NCBI GenBank assembly: GCA_002633025.1
Contig: NMRB01000259.1
Location: forward strand, 189,440-253,439
Length of the DNA stretch: 64,000 nt
Direction: 5' to 3'
Source: Notospermus geniculatus
Taxonomy: Eukaryota; Nemertea; Pilidiophora; Heteronemertea; Lineidae
Shown here: piece after piece, positions 1-10,102 of the stretch
How positions within the stretch are numbered: the stretch's first letter is position 1
Layout: each line of letters opens with the position of its first letter
Notes under the pieces: model-generated
What the model saw: the letters and a program-made list of their open reading frames with translations, nothing else
Databases searched by the model: none
Told to the model about the DNA's origin: nothing
Translations under genes and position numbers: made by a program

Positions 1-304
1 TTTCTGCCAGACAATAGTCAAAGTGGAAAACATTGAAGGGTTCCAAGCCAACAATGTCGAGGTTATGTCTGGGCAGCCCTCTGGGCGGGTTGATTAACAG
101 AATATTGATATGCTCACGGATGATCTCCCAGAATGTTTCCACCTCAGCTAAATCCCACTCACTGTCGTCCAGTTGTTGGGATGAAAGTGACCCATGGTCG
201 GAGCTGATGAACACCTCGTCTTCAATGTCCTTGGATGAGTCCCGTCTAAGTTTGGCTTTGACTCCCTTCATGAGTTTGGCACACCTCTTATATAATTTAG
301 ACAT
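1..304 (-). CDS. N-terminal part of an unrecognised protein, cut by the window edge
   Basis: Reading the minus strand from the ATG at 304-302 gives an open frame of 101 codons that reaches the window edge without a stop. The protein starts MSKLYKRCAKLMKGVKAKLR, a basic, probably helical start. A stretch rich in Ser and acidic residues follows (about residues 22-52). The last part is hydrophobic-aromatic and contains EVETFWEIIREHINILLINP and then RHNLDIVGLEPFNVFHFDYC. The composition is even and coding-like, unlike the opposite-strand frame at 33-494. No signal peptide or membrane segment is visible. I do not recognise the family. Whether this is one exon or continues past an intron cannot be seen, because no clear donor occurs before the edge. 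Confidence 0.6.
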   Translation of the reverse strand, partial: MSKLYKRCAKLMKGVKAKLRRDSSKDIEDEVFISSDHGSLSSQQLDDSEWDLAEVETFWEIIREHINILLINPPRGLPRHNLDIVGLEPFNVFHFDYCLAE

Positions 305-822
305 CTTCTCCGGTGGATTTGCTTTCTGTCACTTAAAACGGCTGGATGATATTTCTGGCAAACGCTGGCAGAGAGAAATAGTTTGTTGTCTTGCTTCTAT
401 AGTACACGGGTACTTCTCAGATAAGATTACGATGAGAATGCAACCAAGAGAAATCGCATTTACAGTCGAGTGCAATGTAAAAGCGCTTTTGTAGCTTTTG
501 AACATTGTATAATACCTGTTTCCGCCATGGTTTCACGCTTCCCACCTGTTAACGCCTGCGTTTATGACACCTGTCAAAATGAAATACGTAGATATCGGAT
601 TACGTATTTTGGCATACACTCTTCGTTGGCTTGGCGACGTGTTTAGCACGTAAATTTCAACACCTGCAAGCAGACCATCAAGAGGGGTCGGCCGGAACGG
701 CAGAAAGAACCATATTTGGGCAAATCGGAAAATTGCCATTACTGCGACGGATGATCTGAGAACATTGTTGTGCACCTGCCTGCTGAGTCAGTACCCTTCG
801 TTCCCGTTGGGAACCGTTGATC
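305..822. other. Upstream flank of the left-edge gene, no further gene seen
   Basis: This stretch would hold the 5' leader and promoter of the minus-strand gene at 1-304. I see no convincing TATA element, exon or repeat in it. The short open frames on either strand lack coding character. Confidence 0.4.
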
Positions 823-1059
823 CATCAGGCACAATATACATATACATGTACATGTACATGTATATGTACATGTACCGACTGTACTACCGATCAAACTCGA
901 GATAGAAAAAAGTACAAATAAGGTATATTCCACCGAACAAAAATTTCCCTCGAAGGATGAGAAGATGTCCGTCGTCGGGATAAATTGCAAAAACTGGGCA
1001 ACAATAATTTATTGGCATGTCTGAATATGCCTCTAAGGGAGCTTGTCCAAATTATTTGA

Positions 1060-1320
1060 GGTGAATTTCGGCGATTGTTTGGCGAATTCTGTGCTATCTT
1101 TTGGCGATTTTTGAAAAATTCGCCACAAAATCGCCACCAGTTCGCCAAAAAAGCGCCAGAAATTGGCCGAAAATCCGCCGAACGTTCGCCAGAAATTCGC
1201 CAGAAAATAGCCAGAAATTCGCCAGAAAATAGCCAGAAATTCGCCAGAAAATAGCCAGAAATTCGCCGAAAGTTCGCCGCCAATTCGCCCGAAAATCGCC
1301 AAATATTCGCCACAAGTTCA
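1060..1320. repeat. Minisatellite of an 11-bp unit (TTCGCCAGAAA and variants)
   Basis: The unit TTCGCCAGAAA alternates with ATAGCCAGAAA to make a 22-bp higher-order repeat, clearest at 1190-1262. It decays outward into variants such as TTCGCCACAAA and ATCGCC. The run opens long frames on the minus strand (rich in FSGEFLAIFW-like words). These are products of the repeat, not genes. Confidence 0.85.
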
Positions 1321-1409
1321 CCTCAAACTTGCTACCAGTTTGACCTCGCAGGAAAAGGCACTGATTTTTCTTCGGAGATCGTTCTTCCGTGCAGGAATTG
1401 CATGACATG

Positions 1410-1410
1410 N
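1410..1410. other. Single-N scaffold joint
   Basis: One N separates the left contig from the contig 1411-4742. Most of that contig (from 1727) duplicates 12890-17748. Confidence 0.8.
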
Positions 1411-1726
1411 CACAATATACCTACTGTACTACCGATCAAACTCGCGATAGAAAAAAGTACAAATAACGGTACGGTATTACCACACCCTCGTCCTCTACAG
1501 GCCGCCGATCAGGAAATTTCACCCAACGAACAGAAGCACCAGGAAAGCATCAACCGCTTCCTCCGCCCGCCCTGATGAAAGGAACGCGTTGCCACATCCT
1601 TCAACACGGAACTGCATATTCAGACATGCCAATATATTATTGTTGCCCAGTTTTTGCGATAGATCCCGGCGAAGGACATCTTCTCATCCTTCGAGGGAAA
1701 TTTTTGTTCGGTGGAATATATTTCAG

Positions 1727-2629
1727 GTTATTTGCAAATAACTACGAAAGGTGTGATACTCCCGAATACTGTCAGACTGTACAATCTTGAAAATGGCAAC
1801 TGGCAACTTTTGCACTCGGTGAAATACAAAAGTTCTTACATTCTAATGGAAAATCAGTTTTTATATGACAGAAGGTTTTTAGTTATTTTAACTAACTGGC
1901 ACTACAGCATTAAAGTACCGGTATCATTTCAATTTCTCAATATATTTGACCAATCAGTCATATGATGGAAGTACCAAAATTCGACCCTTGCTCTCGGCCG
2001 CCTGCCATATCACAGCCAGAGCTTCAAAAAGAGAAAGTCATTATCCTCCGTGACTATGATCGTCCAGGAAGCGCTGCAGCTTCTGTCTATACGATGTCAT
2101 TCGTTAACGCAAGCAAATTGGTAGTGCTGTCGAATAAGGTTCAACTGAAACTCCCACACGCATGCGATTCAGTTTTTTACAGTGTGTTCGTTGTTGAAAA
2201 TGACGTGATCCTTGACTGTCTCCCAATAAAACCAGGTTTCTTTCTTTTTAGATCGAAAAACGGTTATGTCGGTCAGACAATTTTGACTAAAACATCATAT
2301 ATTTACGACAACCCTCTAGGTACAAGATGGAATCGACGGTACCAAATGTTAATTTTCAGTTATATATGCCAACCACGGTACTCGCGTCCAAATTGTTATT
2401 TGTGGGTTTCGATGTGCAGTGCAAGACGATGCAACCCTTGTTTGCAACTCGTCCTTTGAAACCGATGATAATTTTATATAGTAGTCCAGAGCGAGCGAGG
2501 ATGTCAAGTATGGGAAAATTAAAAGTAGAATTTTTTGCTCCTAATGGCAAAATATTGAAGATCCACTCTTACGAGCACAAAATCCACAGAAAACATGGTC
2601 TACAATTTGTAGATGTGTACACTCAATAA
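1727..2629 (+). pseudogene. Frameshifted copy of the second beta-rich terminal exon (intact at 12791-13819)
   Basis: From 1727 the DNA is almost identical to 12890 onward, the second terminal exon of the PAN/beta-rich gene. The first third of that exon (through RWWYDH) is missing and replaced by unrelated sequence. Two length changes break the frame. Near 1955-1965 AGTCATATGATGG replaces AGTCACATATATGATGG, and near 2347-2353 ATGTTAATTTTCAG replaces ATGTTTTTTCAG. A third change, near 2531, adds three bases in frame. The reading is thus spread over three frames and ends at the same stop region. It may be a true pseudogene or a decayed or poorly sequenced allele, because the contig is bounded by single Ns. 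Confidence 0.8.
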
Positions 2630-2639
2630 CGTTCATCTT

Positions 2640-3392
2640 CTGTTTAAAGTGAATTGAGTGCGGCGGGCCAATATACATTCCCCTCCAGTAGTCCAGTGAC
2701 CATACGAGCACTACATGTACAGACAGAGCGTATAGAACAAATTTAACGAGAACACTTTAGCACCACTGTCGACTGCAAAATCATTGGAACCAATCAGAAT
2801 ACGTGTTACTCACTAAGGAATAGAATGATTGGCTGATGGGAATGGTCAGGGTTAGGGTCAGCCTTGTATCTTAACACAGAGGATACACGTCCAATGATTT
2901 TGCACTCGACAGGCCTCTCAATGAAATCGGGTACACTGTGGAACACTACAGGCCAAAATTATGAACGGTGTTAAAGACGTTACCCGCTTGTCCGTAACTT
3001 GCAAATCAAAAATAGACAAAATCAATCTATTTTGGGGAAAATACATCGAAATTCAAGAATGATTGACTTCAGCACAAATAAAGGAAAGGGTACTACATGT
3101 ACCGGTATTATCAAAAATAGTTATTTTTGATACATGACCTATTTTTGGTATGGAATAGACAATAGGTGTTAATCAATTTCCTTTTTTATGAACAACTGCC
3201 GTTCTCTTCAATTCAGATTGTATGGCAGCAAACTGTGAATGCGCGCGCGACGATCGAAACCGTTGATTTTTGAAGGAAGGGTCTTGTGTGATTGCCTTGA
3301 CCGATTGATCTTTGTGGCAAGCGTCTCTACACGTAGGCATATTATCTAATACACAATCTGCAGAGAACTGATGTGATAGTTCTGTGGCGGCA
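2640..3392. other. Intergenic spacer between the two broken gene copies
   Basis: This corresponds to 13820-14543 in the intact copy, with several small indels and a few extra words such as the TTTTTGATACATGACC stretch. It lies between two genes that converge tail to tail. I see no gene. Confidence 0.5.
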
Positions 3393-4742
3393 TCAGTCGT
3401 CTGTCTTGCTCGTATTGGCTAGATTCCTCCTGAGCTTACAGCATGCCATCAACAATATCAAAGACAGCGATCCAAAAATCGCCGTCCCCACGGCAAAGAT
3501 GACTATGACAGTCTGAGCTTGGCCAACGGTCAGCCTCAGATATCCAATGTATTGGTCCAGGAGCGGCGGGCAGGTGGGAGTGACGCATGGTTTGGGCGTT
3601 GGGCATTTCTGCCCAACCAAAAACGGGACGTAGTCTAACCAGAAGGCCATAGCTCGTGGCCGCAGGTTCTTCTTGGCTTCTAAAACCACAGATTTGTCAT
3701 TGGATCCGAAGAACATGTAGCTTTTTTCTGGTAACGTGTACTGTGGCCATGTGGGATATGTAGACGAGCTCCCTGGTTTACCGTTGGGATTCCTGCAGTA
3801 GAAAAGTAAAATGCATTTATCGAAATGTGCAACACGAGACAATCGTTTCCACCAATAGCGGTGATTGCTTGTTCTACAGGCAAGAATGAATGATGCCTGT
3901 CGAAACCGTGCAAACAAGAGGAGAAGTCTGCTGAATGGAAACGAGGGCGGCACAATGAAGCAGATTGCATACCGAGCCTGTTCACCATCGCATGTATTTT
4001 TCTGACTTGTGTCTACATGCACTGTAGCCATCATTCTCATGCCATTGCTTCATGATGATGCGACATTTCTGCATGGCCCTTGCTTTGATAGTGAACATGT
4101 TGAAGTCCAGGTTTACATGTAGATGGTCATACTCGGCAAACAAAAGGGTTATCCGCGGTGGCTGCATGCACCTCACTTACCCATATTTAGCAAAATTGGT
4201 GAAGTATGTCATCTGAGCCTTTGCCAAATCCAAATCCGTCTGTTTGATGGTCGTCGGGAAGTTTGATCCATGGATTTTGAAGACGTTGTCATTCATTGCA
4301 ACAATTCCCAATGCGTACATGACGTCTGCACCATGGTTTGCCTTTCCCGGGCCGTACTTCTTTGGAAACAAAGGTGAGTTGTGGTCAAAGTATAGCATCC
4401 ATGTCTTTCCCGTTCCCTTCATGGCCTCGTGAGTATTTGCTGCCGCCACTGCGCCGGAGACGAACATGAAGTCAGTTTGTAACTGTATGAATGCATCCCG
4501 GCGGAGGATTGAGTTGTTAGCTATGTCTGCGTCGGTCATATATTCATATGCGACCGCCGAGCTATTCCAGGCAGGGTGGCAGCCGGAAATAGGTTAGGGA
4601 GGAAGATATTGTTCATGAAGGTCTTCGGAATGGGGTAAGGTGGCTTTACACCAGCTTTCTGGAGGATCTGCTGATAGAATGTGAACATCACCTCTCCATC
4701 ATTGCTCGTGACAGACGCAATGAAATCTAAATTTTTAAAGGC
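3393..4742 (-). pseudogene. Truncated, frameshifted second copy of the carboxylesterase gene
   Basis: Exon 2 (3393-3792, 400 nt) is intact and encodes the same C-terminal stalk, membrane segment and tail as the gene at 14544-18816. The part of exon 1 that remains (4181-4742) covers the last third of the catalytic domain, including the histidine region (GPGKANHGADVMYALG, where the intact copy has THGADVMYAFG). One C is missing near 4555 in the run GACCGCC (GACCGCCC in the intact copy), which breaks the frame just before MTDADIANNS. The copy stops at the single N at 4743, so the signal peptide and the serine nucleophile are absent. It could be a haplotype copy that is partly assembled. The intron here is 388 bp; the intact copy has a 2.2-kb intron because of transposon insertions. 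Confidence 0.85.
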
Positions 4743-4743
4743 N
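4743..4743. other. Single-N scaffold joint
   Basis: The N ends the contig 1411-4742. Sequence to the right (GGGATTTCATGGTCATGAAC) does not continue the esterase. Confidence 0.8.
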
Positions 4744-6977
4744 GGGATTTCATGGTCATGAACGCTGGCGATTGTTCGCCAGCGTGTCCGTATCCCGCAT
4801 ACATGTACATGTACCTTTATGTAGACCCGGCCTAATGCTTACCCTACGGTAGCGAATGTATATTCCTTGTGCCTTCCCACCCAGAAATGAACATTCGGAG
4901 GCCTCCCCCCAACAAGAGAAGTAGGCCTACCTCACAACTCGGTGATCTGCCCGCACACGAGGCGTTGCGTTTATGCTACTTTAAGGCCTATTGTGGACTT
5001 TCGTAATGAGTAGCATACAGTAGGCATATGTATGCCGCGCACAACAAGCTGAGACCCTATGTGCAATGGTTGGTGTAGGAATGTCTATCAATTATTAACT
5101 TGCAGAGGTGATCGTTAACGTGTCTTTTTCTAGCTCACCAAATTCCAAATCATACAATTATTATTTTGTTGCCTTTCAGAGCAAGTGACTGCACTTCAGT
5201 TTTTCATGCAGAACACAATCATGTTTGATACATTACATACAGCAAGCCTACATGTACATTCAGAAGAAGAGGAGACGATTTTTTCCACGGTTTGTATTTT
5301 CGTGCACATCCCAAACAATTGATCGATATTCAAAATCAATGCAAGTGATACCGATAATTTATTATCAATTATTCTCAATTGAAATTCACACAAAGCCAAC
5401 TAACAGAGTGATTTCGGCGGCATAGAATCACAATAGCTGTCTTCGTGTCCTTTTGAGTACGTCGATCGATTCAGATAACAGCACAGACTGAGGTACAAGT
5501 TTTCATTTCTTGTCAATCAAAGTGCGTCAAACATTCATCGCACCTGATAGACAGATTCAACTGCTTGGGCTCCCCCCAAATGCTTCAAGGCCTGCCTTCT
5601 CTTCCTTCAAAGTTTCTTTCGCACTGATGGCTACGACCTGCTGAGGAGTTTCGTATCAGTTTACCTGTATGTCATCTACTCACAAAGTCGATAACGATGG
5701 TTCTTCTGCACAAGCCGAGCGATCCAAGATATCATGTTCAAACAGGATAGCTTACTTGGTGTGGTGCAGGAAAGTGATTACTTCATTTTCGATGCCGAAT
5801 ATTTTTTTCAAACAAATACATCCTCTACGTTTCGTGTCCTGAGAGTAGCATCAGCAGATTTGATAGCCAATGCCGCTGTCAAGGATTCCAATGATGGGGC
5901 AGCATGTGCAGAGGTTTGACTCAGCCGAAAGAAGGAGTTGTGATTTCATGAATGGGTTGGTCGTTGTTTGGGATTCGAGTTCCAATTTTTGAGAGGACTG
6001 TATAATTTTTCGAGAGATCTGGTAACAAGGTTCCTACTTCTATAAAATCTTTATTACATCTAATCAACTGACTAGAAAAACTTTTCCAAAAGGAGTAAGG
6101 AATGCAAAAACACAAAACATTGAAAATCAACTACCAATAATTCACATAAAGAATTAAAAGCTCATAAAGCACCAACTCATGTGACAAGTCTAAATTTAGA
6201 AACATATAGAAATATAAACTGACACTGACTGAGGCAAGTGATCACTTCTCAGGAATTAAAAGCACCAATGTTCAAGAATTAAAGGCAATCTGCCGCTCCA
6301 ACAGTCGTAGTAAAGTTTGGCTTTTGTGACAAGTGCAGATTAGGTGATCCACAATGATCATCATCAATAAATTTATTTGTACGAGACTGACATGTGTTAA
6401 GTGTAAAAACTTCTAGGTTTGTATCATGTACCGGTAGAATAGAGTATTCTCGAAATTTGATTTGCAACGGTCTATCCCGATGAAGATAAATTTCGCCCTC
6501 TTCATAATGCATTGGTCAACTGTGAAGTACATTTTACAAGATCATCCCAACCATTATGACTACATGTATAACGGCTATAATCCATACTTCGGATTTTTTC
6601 AACCGGTTGGTGAATGTGATGTGTTGTTAGTATATTTACTAACCACACATCATACATGTAGGTTTATAATGAATTGCCTTGTAGTAGTTTTCAGGGAAGA
6701 GACTCCCGTTCGACTGATTTGCACCACAAAAAATTCTTTCTCAGGGGCGTGTTCCCTTCCTTTTGAAGGTCTACATGTATCTGTGGCAGCGATCTTGTGT
6801 GTACTTCTCATTGTGTCATTTGGTCGAGGCCTAGCCGTGTGTAAATCCGTGCATGAGAACGTCGTAATGACGACGGGACGCTCTCAGACCCCAGCTATTC
6901 AGAGGGTCTGAAAATCCTGTATATCGGTAAACATGTTCGTCGGTGAACCTAGGTTTACCCCCGATAAACATTGTTTT
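4744..6977. other. Non-coding stretch, no gene recognised
   Basis: AT-rich DNA with scattered ACATGTA and TAGGCCTA words. The short frames (for example 5734-5919 plus, 6462-6911 plus) lack flanking splice signals of quality or coding composition. I see no RNA gene. Confidence 0.4.
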
Positions 6978-7345
6978 ATTAAAGGAGCTCGACGTCCAAG
7001 TTGTAAACAAACTGGTTTGTTTACAAACACTGGCCAGCAAACTAGTTTTAATCCTTCGTGAAGGTGGCAGCACCAGTAGCGCCCCGCGATCGTTAGACTG
7101 GTGCCCGGTCCAATGCAACTTGCAACTCACTCAACCACTCACTGGTTCTCTATCCACGCTGTGCTGCCACCTATTATCGGTGATATGTACTGAAGTGAAT
7201 ATGTAGTCTCGCGCAGCCAACCGTTTCGTTCCGCAGGTACTGGGACACAAACGTTCGATCCTCAGATTCGGCTGGGTGACCGAGCGGCTGGGTGACCGAG
7301 ACTAGTGAATATCGTGTTTACAACTTGGACGTCCAGCTCCTTTAA
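6978..7345. repeat. Inverted-repeat element with ~28-bp arms
   Basis: The arm TTAAAGGAGCTCGACGTCCA at 6978 onward continues to GTTGTAAAC and is mirrored at 7317-7345 (GTTTACAACTTGGACGTCCA, then GCTCCTTTAA). Both outer ends carry TTAA, the target of piggyBac-type elements. The interior (7010-7310) has no transposase frame, so a non-autonomous element is likely. Confidence 0.5.
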
Positions 7346-7541
7346 CACGATAATTAAGTTATCGAGCGTAAACCTTAGCTTACAAGCTACATGTAGGAAC
7401 TTTAAAGCACCACGGTATTACAACTTTCTGTCGACAGCCGGCGCGACCGGCACCATGCTCCAATACTGTAGTTAACACAATATTGAAATCAGGAAAAAGT
7501 ACATAATAACACCATTTTTTGTAGATCAACTTGAGTATATT

Positions 7542-7581
7542 GGGACGAGCTTTCGACACTACCGTGCCTTCATCAGGTCCC
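7542..7581 (-). ncRNA. Hammerhead-ribozyme-like motif, minus-strand copy
   Basis: On the minus strand the order is GGGAC, CTGATGA, one extra A, GGCAC-GGTA-GTGTC, GAAA, GCTC, GTCCC. GGGAC pairs with GTCCC as stem I (5 bp). GGCAC pairs with GTGTC as stem II (one G-U) around a GGTA loop. Stem III is only the self-complementary AGCT, as in dimer-dependent minimal hammerheads of Penelope-like elements. Cleavage would fall after the C of AGCTC. The extra A between CTGATGA and stem II departs from the consensus and may weaken activity. Confidence 0.45.
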
Positions 7582-7599
7582 TGTTGCGTTTCCTTTAAT

Positions 7600-7870
7600 G
7601 TCCTTTTCTTGCTGTATAGCGTGTGGATTAAGTGGTTCCGTAGCTTTTCAGAAGTCCGATGGATGAGATTCTGAGAATACCTTCTGTTGTACGTGGTTTC
7701 GAGAGGGTTGTTCAGTTTAAGTCCTTTAGGAATTACATTGTGCTTTTTGCACTGTGTAAGATAGAATATGTCACTCTCAATTTGTGCCCGTTTAGCACTG
7801 ATATTGAAAATCTTCCATTGTGAGCGGCTTCTTACGGTGTCAGTCATTTCGATATAGAATTTCGAGGTAG
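7600..7870 (-). pseudogene. Penelope-like retroelement ORF fragment
   Basis: The minus strand reads RSRSQWKIFNISAKRAQIES and, a little further on, LTQCKKHNVIPKGLKLNNPL. It continues through a basic, helical stretch to SKKRTLKETQQ, where it runs into the hammerhead-bearing repeat. The 'C..N.IP.GL...NP' pattern is like the region before the reverse transcriptase of Penelope-like and related elements. That is an assignment from memory of the family, not a search. There is no start of its own and no catalytic motif, so this is a remnant. Confidence 0.4.
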
Positions 7871-7911
7871 CCGTGTTGAAAAAGAAGATTGAAATCAGGA
7901 AAAAGACCTGA

Positions 7912-7949
7912 GACCTGATGAAGGCACGGTAGTGTCGAAAGCTCGTCCC
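7912..7949 (+). ncRNA. Hammerhead-ribozyme-like motif, plus-strand copy
   Basis: The same core as at 7542-7581 in opposite orientation: CTGATGA at 7915-7921, stem II GGCAC/GTGTC, GAAA at 7938-7941 and GTCCC at 7945-7949. The 5' strand of stem I is GAGAC here, so only GAC/GTC pairs. This copy should be less stable than the minus-strand one. Confidence 0.4.
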
Positions 7950-8041
7950 AATATACTCAAGTTGATCTACAAAAAATGGTGTTATTATGTACTTTTTCCT
8001 GATTTCAATCTTCTTGATCAACACGGCTACCTCGAAATTCT

Positions 8042-8391
8042 GGACCACAATATTGCTTCCCGATCCTGCGTTACACCTACCCGCGTTAAGGGAGACCTCT
8101 ATTGACGACTTGGTAAACTACGCATGCTACTACGTGCATTGTAGTGTAATCATACATTCTCCAACACTGGGGTATTAACTACAGTATTGGAGAACGGGTA
8201 CCGGTTGCGCCGGCTGTCGACAGAAAGTGGCAATACCGTGGTGCTTTAAGCCTTTCGCCCCAGTGTTGGCGAATGTATGATTACACTACAATGCACGTAG
8301 TAGCATGCGTAGTTTACCAAGTCGTCAATAGAGGTCTCCCTTAACGCGGGTAGGTGTAACGCAGGATTGGGAAGCAATACTGTGGTCCTTT
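8042..8391. repeat. Long inverted repeat (~130-bp arms)
   Basis: The segment 8042-8172 (with GCGTTACACCTACCCGCGTT and CATGCTACTACGTGCATTG) is repeated in reverse complement at 8258-8391 with few mismatches. The loop (8173-8257) holds the right end of the composite element described at 7388-8245, so one element has inserted into another. No protein is encoded. Confidence 0.75.
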
Positions 8392-8653
8392 AAGCTGAAT
8401 GATTATCGCAAGTACTGTATTAACCGTATTAATATGTGTTCGCCGCGTCAAGCTAATGCCCAGCATGGAACATTGCCATTAAATGTTTTACTCTTTGCTT
8501 TCTGAATGTTGTAATTTGACGGTACATGAACAGCACCCCAGGTCAGGGCCGAAAATTAAAAATTATTGTGACTTGGCATAAATGAATTTATCACATAAGG
8601 TAGTTTTCGTAAGCCACTTACCGGTATCTTGCTACAGGAATTTCATTGTCTAA

Positions 8654-8916
8654 GCCCGGTGGTCGAGTGGTTAGCGCGCTTGACTACCAACCGTGTAATG
8701 GGTCGGCGCGAGTTCGACTCCGGGCGAAGACACATAAAATTGCGAAATATTAGAGGGTCCGTCGGATGGGACTGAAAGCCGTGGTCCCTTGTATCTGAGT
8801 GTCTATGCCAGGGCAAGTAAAAGACCCCACACAGGTGGACTGTAGCCTGTTGTGGACTCCATACCTCGGCAAAAACCCAAAAGGGCTACGACGCCGGTAA
8901 TGACTAACTAACTAAC
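8654..8916 (+). mobile_element. tRNA-derived SINE
   Basis: The head (8654-8725) folds as a tRNA: GCCCGG at the start pairs with CCGGGC at the end. It has an A box (TGGTCGAGTGG) and a B box (GAGTTCGACTC). A non-tRNA body follows, including GTAAAAGACCCCAC. The 3' end is a short ACTA repeat (ACTAACTAACTAAC). RNA polymerase III head, unrelated body and simple tail together define a SINE; a functional tRNA is unlikely because of the fused body. Confidence 0.8.
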
Positions 8917-9366
8917 ATTAAATATGCAAGGCAAGTCAGAGTTTGTTTTCAAACTCATCCCAGAATCGTCTTCACAATGTTCATGCACTTGCTAACTCAA
9001 CCATCTGTGCTTGGGTGCTAGGTCGATAATCATAGATTGGCCAGCCTCTGAAAACACGGACTTTGAGACATGCATCTTCAGATCCAGCATCATTTTGACG
9101 TTGAACCCCGACAGATTTTCTGCCGTCAACTTGAACAATCAGAAGTCCCTTAACTGGAACTCGTGGAAAAACACTGCAACAATCTGCAGCTCTTATCCTA
9201 TAGCGATTTACATGTACCTGTAAGTGATCAGACGAAATTTTTGCGTTGTGTTTATCTAAGAGATTTCTGGATTAATGTTGGTCGGATGTCTGCTAGCGCG
9301 TTGGTCATGTCACACTGGTAGCCGACATCCGACTGTATCATTCATGTTCGTTCGTCTACATTAGTG

Positions 9367-9488
9367 AGTTTTCGCAAAGCCCCCGAAACGCCAACGCGAA
9401 CGCCAAACCCATTGTTCGATCCCACGAAGAGAGGACCGAACAAAAGGATAGACGTTCGCGTTGGCGTCTCGGGGGCTTTGCGAAAACT
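9367..9488. mobile_element. Short palindromic MITE, family copy 1
   Basis: About 120 bp, almost fully palindromic. It begins GTTTTCGCAAAGCCCCCGAA and ends with the reverse complement (CGGGGGCTTTGCGAAAAC). Close relatives lie at 10637-10768, 62368-62490 and 62597-62724. A damaged end piece (GGGGACTTTGCAAAAACTCC) sits near 9594-9613. Confidence 0.75.
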
Positions 9489-9945
9489 CTATATCGTGTT
9501 ATTGTTGGGAGACTTGCAATGTATCAGTAATACGACCGGTGTGTCCACACCGTTGCGGCTTGTCATATCTCGGTGATGCGATTCAAGCGTTTTGGGGACT
9601 TTGCAAAAACTCCGTATTAACTCCGGTGGGGTCCCCATCCAATCGTATTGTGTGGAAGGGGCACTAGGCGGAGGAAATGAGGAGAAACATGAGGAAAGAC
9701 GGAATAACTACAGGCCCCGATCTTGAAGGAGCCTGTTTCCACTTTTCCTCGATAGCCGGCGCCAACATCGCCGTGTGCGCCACTCTCCAACCTCAGGGAC
9801 TGACTACGTTGTCGGCGAATGGACCCGATATACATGTACTACGTACATTTTGTGATGGGCTTTTGGTACTTTGTATTGCTGCCGCTAGGTTGCTCCCTCT
9901 ACGTCGACAGTCAAAATACCGATAAGAGATCGCGTACCGTGCTCC

Positions 9946-10102
9946 TTAAAGCGGGTGATCCACTGTTGCGATTTGGGCTTGAGACGGGGTTGCGATCCCT
10001 TGCGGTTACCTTATATGGCAATCGGAAGTCCTTATAAGGTAACCGCAAGGGATCGCAACCCCGTCTCAAGCCAAAATCGCAACAGTGGATCACCCGCTTT
10101 AA
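9946..10102. repeat. 157-bp near-perfect palindrome flanked by TTAA
   Basis: The arms (about 70 bp each, 9946-10016 and 10033-10102) read TTAAAGCGGGTGATCCACTG from either end with only a few mismatches. The loop is roughly 15 bp (GGCAATCGGAAGTCC). TTAA at both ends suggests a piggyBac-type MITE. The hairpin accounts for the open frames on both strands here. Confidence 0.75.

Larger units (their letters stand above)
926..1723. repeat. Inverted repeat with ~100-bp arms flanking a minisatellite
   Basis: The segment 926-1029 reappears in reverse complement at 1615-1723, including TTCGAGGGAAATTTTTGTTC and the stretch reading GACATGCCAATA on the right arm. A second, direct relation joins about 831-930 to 1412-1470 (CTGTACTACCGATCAAACTC). 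The joint N at 1410 lies inside, so part of the symmetry could come from scaffold joining. No coding capacity is evident. Confidence 0.6.
7388..8245. mobile_element. Composite inverted-repeat element carrying Penelope-like (PLE) sequence
   Basis: The outer ends are near-inverted copies (7388-7475 versus 8173-8245), reading TTTAAAGCACCACGGTATT on the left. Inside lies a second inverted pair, 7497-7581 and 7903-7990, each holding a hammerhead-like motif. Between these, the minus strand encodes a retroelement-like peptide. Penelope-like elements are known to have terminal repeats, often inverted or tandem, with hammerhead motifs, so the inner part fits a 5'-truncated PLE. No reverse transcriptase core (YADD) is present here, so the copy is dead. 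Confidence 0.55.

Noticed and set aside
891-1408. Long minus-strand open frames rich in F, S, G, E, L, A, N, W
   Set aside because: They are the translation of an 11-bp minisatellite in three frames, with no start context or splice signals.
8654-8725. Functional tRNA gene
   Set aside because: The tRNA-like head runs straight into a SINE body and ACTA tail, so it is a retroposon.
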